This document shows positions 39,101 to 51,100 of a stretch of 64,000 nucleotides of DNA, piece by piece. The DNA lies in assembly GCA_964036275.1 (NCBI GenBank), contig OZ038435.1, positions 372,001-436,000 on the forward strand. The letters run 5' to 3'. Position 1 is the stretch's first letter; every line of letters starts with the position of its first letter. The notes below the pieces were generated by a model. That model did not search any database. It was not told the origin of the DNA and saw only the letters and a program-made list of their open reading frames with translations. Origin of the DNA: Litoditis marina (Eukaryota; Nematoda; Chromadorea; Rhabditida; Rhabditidae). A program made the translations under genes and the position numbers.

Positions 39101-42100
39101 CTAGTTTCATTGTTCTATTTTCCCCTTTTGCAGTTTCGGTGAAGGAGGTGCACATCGCCCCCCAGCACGACGAGGACTGCCACAATGGCGGAGTCCGTTG
39201 CGGGCAGAACGAACAATGCGTCAGAGATAGGTGAGCAATACTTTCTCTTCCGGGGAAAACTTGGGAAAACATTTGGATGACAACATGCCCCTTATTTCTC
39301 TTAATAAGAGCAAAATCTGCGAAGGCAGAGAAAGAGCATTGTTTTCACTATTGTAAGATAGTTTGACACTACACTGATAGTGAGAGTTTAGTTTCAGTCT
39401 GCTGCTGAATTGCTCTGTTTCAATGTTAACATTTTCAATTTCAATCTTGATATTCTCTGGTTTTTTAGAAGTGGTCATTGGTTCTGTAAGTGCCAGAGTG
39501 GATTCGAGAGAAATCACGCGAATGGACAGTGCAGCTATCCGGGTAAGTTGTTTGAATTTTATCAAGCACACGCAGAGTGCACTTTTCTTCACAACTAAAA
39601 CTCAAAAAAAGGCTAGGTTTTGACAGCTGTCACTAGATTGGCGATCGGTGAATGATATAATTGTGGCTATTTGCACACGTTTATGTTTAACATCGCTGAG
39701 TTCACGTAACTATTCTATTTACTAGTGTCTCTACCGGTTGCAGGTTCTTTTAGCCCGACTAGCAGTAAACTCATAGTTAATGATCAAGTGCATAATCTCG
39801 GCTGTTTTGAATGTCTCCACGTGACCCACATTTACTAGTATCTTTACCGGTTGCGGGTTATTGTAGCCCGACTAACGGTCAACTCATAGTTAAACATGAA
39901 GTGTAAAATAGTCGACGTTTGCACACGTTTCACGTAGCAGCTCCACGTGACTATTTCATTTACTAGTATATTTACCGGTTGCAGGTTCTTGTATCCCTGG
40001 CCAGTCCTCGTGTGATACCCGTAAGAGGGAGCAGTGTCTTCCCCACGGAGCCTTCTACACCTGCCAGTGTTCTCCGAACGAGAAACGTCACCCCATTACC
40101 GGAATATGCTGTCAGTTCTATTTATTTTTGTAATAACTTTGATAGAAACCTTTTTCTAGACAAAATGGAGCAGTGTTTTTCAGGCAAAAATGTTGTCAGT
40201 TTCGTTTAACTATTCCCTACTCCGGCAGTCGTGATTGAAACCTAAAAACTGTGCAGTTTATCACTAATTTTTTTTCATTCTAGTTGTTTTGATTCATGAA
40301 AGTCGTGCCTAGTCAAATAATGACTATAAGATTCACTTTCAAAGTTAGATGGGGGAAAATAAAAGTTTTTTAGTAATACAAGTTGTGTTTTCAGTGAAGA
40401 ACGAGTGTCTCTCGGGAGAGAATGACTGTGACCGGTCTGCCCGCTGCATCGATACGGACGACGGTTACCTGTGTGCCTGTCCGGCCGGATTTATCGATCA
40501 GTCCTCCGATAAAATCAATAAACCCGGTCGATTGTGCGTCGCCGAGCAGAACGAATGTCTGGATGGAAGCAACAGGTAGTCAATGATACCTCAAATGTAG
40601 TGGTATACTGTAGACCAGTGTTTGGATGTGATAAAACTTATGACAACAGAAACAATAATTGATATAGTGAAACTTCATACGTTCTGAGAAACTAATACAA
40701 ATAACAGAAATACAGATAGCTAGTGAAACTTCATTGATTCTGAGAGAGTGAAGTATGAACATCAATTTTTTTGTTCATCTCTGTGAGCGGACTTTCAAAG
40801 GTTATTTGACAATTTGCAGATGCTCTCCGAATGCCCTGTGTACCGACACTCAGTCTGGCTACGTCTGTCGCTGCAAGCCCGGCTACGTGGACTATTCACC
40901 CAACCCACAGAGGTATATTCCGAACAAAGCCAATCGTTTTTAAAAAGCATATCTTCCTTTGGTCTTCCAGGGGTCGGAGAATCAACATGTAAAGCGCTAC
41001 AGTATGCATTTTGTGAGCGGCATCTCAAAAACTCTACTAATAGAACAAAATATTACCTCGACGTCTTTTTTCCGTTGTGGTTCAGGCTCGATTCATGAGC
41101 ACACTCTACGAATATCGGTCAAATTTGCTAAGGGGTGTAAATGCACGTGGTTTGTAGGAGAAGCACCGAAATCATGTGTACAGTATGTGTATCAATAGGG
41201 TTAGAGAGGGAAAAACTATATGTGTGTGAACATCATTGTTTTCAATGTTTAAAAAAGACAATCAACAACTAAGTATAACTTAAATATCATAAATTAGATC
41301 GAATCTTAAGTATAACTTCATTATCATAACTTAGATCTATTCCAGTTTCGCCGGTAGGCGTTGGTGAATGAGTGTACCTAGCCCCATTTCCTTTCCGAAA
41401 TTCCAGTTCAATGTAGCACTAAACTTTATCAATATGACTTCCATGGAAATTCCCTTTCAGTTTCCCTGGCGTAGTGTGCAAGGCGTTGGTGAACGAGTGT
41501 GCCTCGCCTCGTCTGAATACGTGTCACCGCAACGCCATCTGCATCGACAGTGTGGAGGCGTACACCTGTGTGTGTAGAGCCGGATACACCGATATGGACG
41601 AGTATAGAAACCCCGGAAGGAACTGTCAGAAGGGTACGTTAGAACATCCTGCGTCTCTCTTGTTGCGCACCATTTTGCGACGATCGCATAGTAAGAGAAA
41701 AGAAGTATTGCATGTTTGAGGAAACGCAGATTGGATAGAAACCCGGACAAAATTGTCAGAAGGGTACGTTGAGTGTCAACTAACATCACGGTTTTTGTCA
41801 ATTTGAGCCAATACAAATCAGAAAAACATAGCTATAGTATCAAAATAATCTCTTACACATGTTCAAAAGACCGCTTAGGTTCATGGAATCAATTAAATTC
41901 GACTTTGTGTACGGATACGTGAAATTCGTGAGCGATGTGATTCGAACAGTTGTGAAACTTCTCAAAATAATAATTTTCAGAAAAGCAGAACGACCGCTGT
42001 ACCGTGGGCAAGAACGATTGTGACAGAAATGCACGATGTATTCAGATTGGTGAGTTCTCGAAAAAACTATTTACAGTCGCTCTTCTGATTAACAAACTTG

Positions 42101-45100
42101 AAGGTGATCTACCGGAGGACTGTAAAGCTCACGCGTTTTGTACTATCTTACTGGTTAGACATCTTCGACTCTGAATCCCGACCAATAATTCCGATCACAT
42201 ACTAAATTTTCAGAGTTTACAACAGCAAAATAACTCACCTGTTTATAATCGAAAATGTCGTCATTATGTTGAATCGACTTTTTTTAGGCGACGACGACTA
42301 CTCGTGCGCGTGTCCACCTGGATTCAAGGACAAGTCGCCCAGCTCCTCCCGTCCGGGTAGGGTGTGTATTCCCCTCATCCACGAGTGCGACAACCCGACC
42401 CTCAATGACTGTGATTCCCCTGACCGGGCTATGTGCACGGATACTGACGACGGATACATGTGCAGGTGAGCGCAGGGAAGTGCGGTAGTACCGCGGACGT
42501 GCAATATGAAATTGTATCTCTGACCATATCACTTGAAACCAGAAATGACCGAATAATGCTTTTTGATGCGTTGTAACGGCTACATACACTATTACAACAG
42601 ACAGAGAACTCTCACATTAAACTGGCGGTTCTAGTAGAACGCAGTCAATGTTCCATCTTTGATAACGGACTGCCGTAACTGTGATACAAATTGTATGAAA
42701 TGTTTGTTAGTCGTTTTTATTCTGGATGATTTTGTTTTTGTGTTCTGAAATGTAGTTTTCCAGATGCCGTCAAGGTTTCCTTGACATCTCCCCCAATATC
42801 GGCCCCAAGCCCGGCAGACTCTGTAAACCACGTAAGTTTTCAGAAGGTGCTCTTCGAAGATGCTCTTTTTTATCAAAAAAGAGTAATAATTACCCATACG
42901 ACAACATAAGGAGATTTTTTTTGTGAAAACCATGTGAAAATCTCCGGAGGCGGAACACGTGTTCATGTGTACATTGTCGCTAACGTGTCTTCACGTCGCA
43001 CGTGACAATCTGGCAATTCTCCGTTGCACGAAACCCTGTTTGGTTTTAACAAAGAAAACCAACAAATCAGATCAAATACCAAAATGTAACAGAAACAGAA
43101 CATGGAGATAATTTTTAACATTCCATTCAACTTTATAACATTCAATTCAACAATAACATTCAATTTAACTTGTTTCCAGTGCAAAACGAGTGTGCCCTGG
43201 GTACAGACGACTGTGCACGGGATGGAGGTCTCTGCGAAGACACCCCCGACTCGTACAGCTGCAGATGTGCCATCAACTACTTGGATGTGTCATATGATAG
43301 ACAGAACAGACCAGGACGGAAGTGCAAACGATGTCAGTGCAAACTTTTAGAGTTTCAGATTCCGTCCACGTCAATCTCTTCCCTCACTTCTGCCCATGTT
43401 TCCTTTTTTCTGTAGTTCATCAACAAATTCCACTCTATAAATGAAAACATAGAGACTGTTCGTGTTTCTTCGCGTACTGCAACTTGCTATATAAAATTTT
43501 CTCACTGAATTCAGCTAGTACATACTGAATTTAACTTTTTTAACAGCAAAACCACTTGTGAAATCGCTAGATTTCCCTAACCAACACGTACCTTTCCAGT
43601 GGTTGATGAGTGTTCGACCGGTCAGAATGACTGTTCTCGCGAGGCAGTTTGTACCGACACGGAGGACAGTTATACCTGCTCCTGCCCCTCCACCCATATC
43701 GATCTATCCGCCGACCCCGTCAATAGACCGGGAAGAAGATGTCTACTCAGTAGGTTTCCCTTCTACCGTTAAATACGAAATAGAAATGAAAAACTTAAAC
43801 ACTATTTAGTATATTCTTCGTAAACATTTGTTTTTCAGTCTCTCTATTTTCCCTGCGAACAACCACAACCACGCTAAAACTTTTTTTCTAGAGTTCTCGC
43901 ATAAGTTTTCTCTAGCTAGAACGTTCGTACAGTACTAAACAGTCGATCTCGTGAACGAATTCACAAGCAAAAGTGAAAAAAAGGGGTAGTTGTAAAGTAA
44001 TTCCTCATTCTGTCTGTCACGTGCGTGTTTCACCAACTAGCTTTTAGGAATCAACGAGTGTACTTCGAACAGACACGATTGTTCCCCTAACGCCGACTGC
44101 ATGGATACCCCAGAATCGTACAAGTGCAGGTATAGTCCACATCATATGAACATGTGAATAACAGAAGTACCTTTGAATTTCTCAAAACCAGATATCGATT
44201 GCTTCGAAATATTGGTTCCGACGGTTATCGAATCATTTTCAAATGAACAATTTATCGTGTAGCCATCTTCTCCAGTACTGGTTTACTACCTCTATCATTT
44301 GCGAAACACGCATGCTCCATAATATTTATACTTTCACCTAGAAAAGACTCATGTACTAGTTGTTTAACAGTTTTGTTCAAGTTGTTTTCCAGCTATTAAC
44401 TTCTCTTGTTAAGATGTCGTGACGATTTCGTGGACGAGTCCCCGAGTCCCTCCCAGCGACCCGGTCGCATCTGTCGCCCCGCCCTGGTTGACGAGTGTAG
44501 ACTACGAAAACACGACTGTCATCAGCATGCGGACTGTCAGGTACAAACATATAAATCAATATCGTAATAGGTATAGGTAAAGTTCCGACTGTCAGGTAGA
44601 ATAATGCCACCAGGCATCTCACAATTCACGAAATATATTTAGAACATCGCAATGTACACGTTGTTTCTTCACACCTCTTGGAAATATCCTCGTAGCCGAT
44701 TTTCATGTTTTTAGGAAAGAGGAGATTTTTTTTTCTAAGACACATAAACGCAATTAAATGTGGACTTGAGAGGTATACATTCCATGATCCGTTCATTTGC
44801 AGGACCTGCCTCAGGGCTACACCTGCCAATGTGGTGCCGGCTACCTAGACGAGTCTCCCAACCGGGCCTCCCATCCCGGAAGAATGTGTGTCCCCCGTCC
44901 CACCCCGCCCCCACCAGAGTGTCGCGTGGATGGACCCAATCAGTGCAAGCCACATCTCAATGAGGTACAAACTCATGCTTTACGAATTCCGTCCGAAAAG
45001 CAACAAAGCGCTAAACTACAAATACGCTCAGGGTGAAACGATCGATGGGCGAAACGAACTATAGTTTGATGTCATTGTCTGTGAAATCCCTCTGCTGTGT

Positions 45101-48100
45101 GGTTATGAAATTGAAGACAATGCGAACATGTGAAGTTGATTCCAAAAAATTGCATTGACGTTCCAAATGAAGAGGAAAACATAGATACAATAATGATGGA
45201 TATATGGATATAATTTCGTGTTTGTAACAGTTTGTTTCGCACTAGAATTAAGTTGTGTGGCTCGAAAGCAGTTGTTCTTTTAAGGTAAACCAAGTACATA
45301 GCATTCTCACTGGAAATGTATTCATTATTCTAGGTTTGTCGCCTGATGTCTGGTGTTCCCAAATGTACCTGTCCATTCAACTATCAGAGAGACTCCAGCG
45401 GATCCTGCTCAAGTAAGCGTTGGAGAAAATGGTTATCCTACCCCGCCTGATTTCATTTACATCCCCTTGCCGTGGTATTCCCGAAGCTATAATTTACTAT
45501 CACCTCTGAGAATAGTTTGGTGATATTAACAATACTGTTCTAATCTCAATCATTTTCACTTAATCTTCAAATACATGTCCGATTCACTCACTACGTGTGA
45601 ACTGAACGTTTGTTTCAGCTATGGTAGATCACGTAGTTTGACTATATGTTAGATTATTAAAGTTGAACCTTCTTTCCAGTAATCAACGAGTGCGACTTCC
45701 CCCAACTTATCGATTGTCATCCTGCCGCCGAATGTATCGATCAGGCCAGAGGATATACCTGTAGATGCAGACAGGGCTTCAAGGACATGTCATCTGATAC
45801 CTCGAAACCGGGAAGAATGTGCAAACCACGTGAGTTACAGTTCGCCATTCAACGGGACTCCAAGTTTGTATGGTTTCAATTAACCATTTTGTGTTATTGT
45901 TCGATATGTGATATAAATGATATAAAGCATAAAAACCTACACAGAGTTCGTACTATTTTATTGATCTGTAGTTGGATTCTCCAACTTCCATGGTAAAAGT
46001 TCATATCAAACTACAAATACAAATCATTCTCTGCCTTTTTTCTGAAAAATTGTATTCCAGTTGTGAACGAGTGTCAATTCCCGCATCTAAATGACTGTCA
46101 CCAACATGCCAACTGTATTGACAACGAGGAGGGATACGAGTGCAAGTCAGTTTTTTTCATAATGTAAAGTTTATTACGCATAGAATACACAGAACACACT
46201 AGTGGAAGTTACCTAAGTCTTTTAATACAAAATTCGATGGAAAACGAATCCCAAAGGATTGTAATAGTGCTTATTTATCCTTCTTACTGTTTACCAATCC
46301 TAAATGTTCAAAAAATGGGAGAACCAATTCAATTCAATCTATTTTGTTACAAATGTTTGAACGGGCTGGACACATTGGAAAATCTCAACTGAATCATGGA
46401 AAACACGAAATTTATGGTGTGTGTTTGGCACAGTGAAACAGTGAATAGTCATTGATTGCGTTAATCATTATCGACTTTTCAGATGTCACCAGGGCTTCAT
46501 GGATAGGTCGCGCGGTCGACCCGGCAGAATCTGTAAACAACTGATCAACGAGTGCGCCAGAAGCAACATGAACAGCTGTGACAAACACGCAAAGTGAGAA
46601 TAACTAACACTATTGCTGTTTTTATTCTTATGGAAATATTTACAGTGTTCTTTTGAACTTGTCTCTAATGAAAAGAGACACTAGATTCATGAAACAGGGT
46701 TCAAAAGCACAAGCAGTCATCTACTAGTTTTGTGGACATTCGTAGACGGCAGAAAGAGAGTGGTTGTTTCAATTCGGTACCATTCATTATGTGTTTTCGT
46801 AGAAAGCAGTATGTCTCCGACAAAATGGTAAAAACAGTGAACGTTCGAGACCATGTTTTGACATGATAATTGATAAACTACCACTTGTGGTCAGATAATA
46901 TGTTCTTACGTTTTCTTTATTTCAGATGTATTGACGAGGAGGAAGGATACCATTGTGAATGTAACCAGGGTTTCATCGACGTCTCCCCGTCGCCGACGCT
47001 CAAGGGACGCTCCTGCAGACAGTGTGAGTTACCGCATCAAAGAGGGTGGTATAAGTTGTAGCTTGATCTTTCTTACACAACTACAAAGCTACTACTGCTT
47101 GTTCTATTCAACTAAACGCCAAAACAGTTAGTTTGAAAAGGAGAATCAGCTTCGACAAAAAAATTATTTGACGAGTCAGTTTTTGTACGAAAACTATGTT
47201 TATTCAGTTTTATCAGTGTAAAATCAATAAAAACAATAAATATAACCTACTTCAGTGATAAACGAGTGTGCGAACCCGCAGCTGAATGATTGCGACCGCC
47301 ACGCGAGATGTCGCGACACGATGGACTCGTACGAGTGCGAGTGTCCCGCCAACTCAAAGGACATTAGTCCCAGTCCCGCGTTCCCCGGAAGGGTCTGTCT
47401 GCTGTGTAAGTCCATTACAATGATAATATGAACTTGATTGCCCATCGAATACAGAGAAAATATAGAAAGAACGAACTAGCTAAGTTATTCTATGGCAAAA
47501 CATACCGAAATGATAATATGATGTTGATTGCATGTGGAATATACTACCTATAATAATAATAATAATAATAATAATATAAAGTTCATTCGCATAGGGTACC
47601 GGACATGAACAAAAGCAAAGTAGAAATACATCAACATTCATGGATATACCTATGACGAATACGAATCCCTAGGGGTTGCCTATGTTTAAGGGGAATTAGA
47701 ATATTCATTAAAAGGGTGATTCTGTGTAGAAAGAAGTATTGCACCAGAAGAATGTATAGTCTATCGGCTGTGTAAGTCAAATTAAGTCTCTCTTTTCACT
47801 GTAACAATTGACAGCAACCGACTTAATAAAGGATGTAGACACAAAATACTTCAATAAAATAATGAATGAACTTCGTGTACCAAAAGCGAGATTTTCTACA
47901 TGAAGGCCACGCCGTGCCCTGTGATTGTATGGTAACGGCTTTTCTCACTGTCTATACTAGAAGAAAATTGAATAGTCACGTATAGTTAGCAGTCTACTGA
48001 AGAGTTGTGCATTTTTTCATTGCACGTTTATCAGTTCTGCTGTGTTTAACATGTTTTATGTGACTCTGCAATTGACTAACAGTATACAATATTCTGTGTT

Positions 48101-51100
48101 TTCAGTCGAGAACGAGTGTGAGACGGGCAAGAATGACTGTGACCCCAACGCGTTGTGTCATGACAACGAGCAGTCGTTCACCTGCGAGTGTCCGGCTGGC
48201 AGTCTGGACAGATCTCCTGACAGAATGAAGAGACCCGGAAGAGTCTGTGTCAAACTGGTGGGTAGAGTATTACAAAATAAGTAAGAATTATCAACTAACC
48301 TCCAAGTTACGAAAATATTAATTTGATCTACACATCTGTCGTCGAGCAAAGACAGAATAATTGGGACGCATACACGCTGAACACGCCCTTTAGTTCTTTA
48401 TTGCTAAAGATTTTATCAAAGCTCGGAATGTTGTTGTTTCACGTGATCACAACTATATAGTTCGAAACGTATTCAACACATTTTTCCAAAGTGAATTGTA
48501 CGTCCATTATCAGAAGCCTAAATTATGCGTTTCAATCATAAATGAAAAATTGACCGCATCTCATTCCAGGTGAACGAGTGTACGTCCAACCGCCACACGT
48601 GCAGTGCCCAGGCCCAGTGTCGAGACCTGGAGGAGGGTACACGTGCGAGTGCAAGGACGGATACATCGACCGGTCGCCCAATCTGGCCAGCCAACCCGGA
48701 AGAGTCTGCGGAGTTCCTGGTAAGTTGACAGGGAATTCATGAATTTGAATATGAATACTCACTAACTCATGACTAGATTAACAAACATTATAGAAACTAT
48801 AAAAACATAATATATCTATAATTATGAACAGAGAAGTACAATCACAAAACAATCCAGTATACTCCATTGTTTTTCTAATCTTTTACTAATCGACGCGTGG
48901 TAGAACGAAAAGCAAGTTTGAAATGAACTGAATTGTCTTGTTTTTTATCATAGTTCTCATGTTTTCATATTCGGTGTTCTATGCAAATATCTGTAGTTTG
49001 GAAGTTTCACATTATATCCATCGAGTAGAGTACAACTATTAGGAGCTACTACTAAGTACTACTGGCATGTTTCACAATAGTTTTGGATTTTATCCGTAGT
49101 TTAACTGCCCGTCTTTGCAGAAGTCTGTCCGCCCGACCACCAATGCAGTTCTGCGGCTGTCTGTGAGCCACTGGGTGGCAATAAGTACCAATGTACCTGC
49201 ATCCAGGGATACATGGATCAGTCCCCGGGACGCGACAAGGGACGCATTTGTGTCAGAAGTTGGTTTTCACTTTCATTTATCGGAAACGTTTTGATAAGTT
49301 ATGTTTTACACAACTTTATAATGAAGTTTGTCTTTCGGATTGCAGCTTAGAACTTACATTTTCCAATAGTGACCGACAACATGCAACAACATCAGGAACG
49401 ACCTTCTAAACGGAGAAATTGTTCAGTTTGGTTGACACACACGTTGAGATGAGTGAACAAAAACACTAGGAAAACGTGCCACTTTCATTTTTCCTTACTT
49501 ATTTTCAATCCCAATGGATAAAATTACTGTATAGGGTAGGGGGTGCCGAATTATAAATTTTTGTTTCTCGCTGGATTCGAACCTGCATAAAAGAGATTCG
49601 TAGCGGGGCCCTAACCACTGCGCTACGAGAGTACATAGTCGACAGGGTTCGGAATCGAACAAATGTGTCCGTACACAGCGAAATCGAGATGAACAGTACC
49701 CTCCCGCCTTTCCGTTGGCCACGACTATAAAAACCTTCAGACAACGCCTGCCGTGACCCGAAGCTGAACACGTGTTCGCGCAACGCCATCTGCTACGACG
49801 AGAAACGCGGGTATCGTTGCGAGTGCGCGAGAGGATTTATCGATCGGTCGCCGGACCAGGCAAAGAAGGGACGCGTCTGCGAACCGCCACCGCCACCCAC
49901 CCCTGCTCCTCGTGAGTCACATTATTGATTGAAACATAATGAGAACGCTATGCGCTGAGTGATTGAGAAACTGATTTATAGTACAAAACTACTTATATAA
50001 CACAATTTAGTTGATGAGGAACGTTACGGTAATGTACAGTTGACCCCCATTTCTGAACACTTATATAATTTTCAAGCGTATGAACAGTCTTATACTCCGT
50101 CACAGGTCACCCATGCCAAGATCCTGAGCGCAACGACTGTCACCCTGCCGGCACGTGCCGGGCCACCGGGGCGCAGACCTACACCTGCGAATGTCTCCAG
50201 GGCTATGTGGACAGATCCCCTGATAACACGAAACCGGGAAGAATATGTGTTCTCACACAACCCGTCTGTCTCGATCCCACGTGAGTTGTATCTTCTAATT
50301 GGCTCGATCGTGGAAACATACAGTATGCAACCTTATTAGCGGAAATCCATTAGCTGTTTCGTTTGTTCGTGGAAACTTAGATCATGCAGCATGCTTTAAA
50401 CGGATCAGATAAACTCTGTCTGCATCTCTAAATGATTTACTTCTCTTTCTTATAACGAAAATGGGGGATAGTGTGCAACTTGATTGTGATTTCAGTCAGA
50501 CTGTATTCATTACTGTCACAGTGCTCAAAATACGGTGTTTTTTCGAAAGTACCGGTAGCTATTTCCAGACAAAATGACTGCCACTCTGCTGCCATCTGCA
50601 GTGAAACCTCCGGAGCCGAGAAGTATACCTGCAAGTGCCGCGATGGCTATACGGATCAATCTCCCAGCAAATCACGAAAACCCGGAAGGATTTGCGTGGA
50701 AATGGTTTGTTCATAAACTTACATCAAATAATGAAATTTGAGCTCAACTGATTGTAAATTTTTCCTTTCTCTCTCCATCTTGTCTCAGTTGAAGCCGTAG
50801 CAACGCAAGAACGTACTCTGATTCTCTCTCTCTATCTATGTGTCACTGGTAGAAACTACAGTGTTATTGCGAAATTTTGCGAACAGTTGAACGAAAATGC
50901 TTTAAAAGTTGAATGATTTACAGTCAGAATAAAATCGTTTGATCGAATGGAAAACGGGCTTTTCGAAATGAAAAATAAATGGTCACTTCAGTGGAAAAGG
51001 AAAACTGATATGGTTACTCGTTTAACTAAGTATTTGCTAAATAATTATTTCAGATTAACGAGTGTTTGGACCGGTCCCTGAACGATTGTCATTCTCTGGC

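Larger units (their letters stand above)
40913..47255. other. introns 43-57
   Basis: Fifteen introns mostly 200-700 bases long between exons 43 and 58. Apart from exon-edge copies (41338-41385, 41731-41773, 44585-44599) and one hairpin element (45965-46020), the introns show plain AT-rich sequence. No nested gene is seen. Confidence 0.5.

Noticed and set aside
49565..49632. Functional tRNA gene on the minus strand
   Set aside because: A- and B-boxes are good, but the anticodon arm cannot be formed convincingly and the sequence is embedded in a longer repeat found again at 57155-57345.
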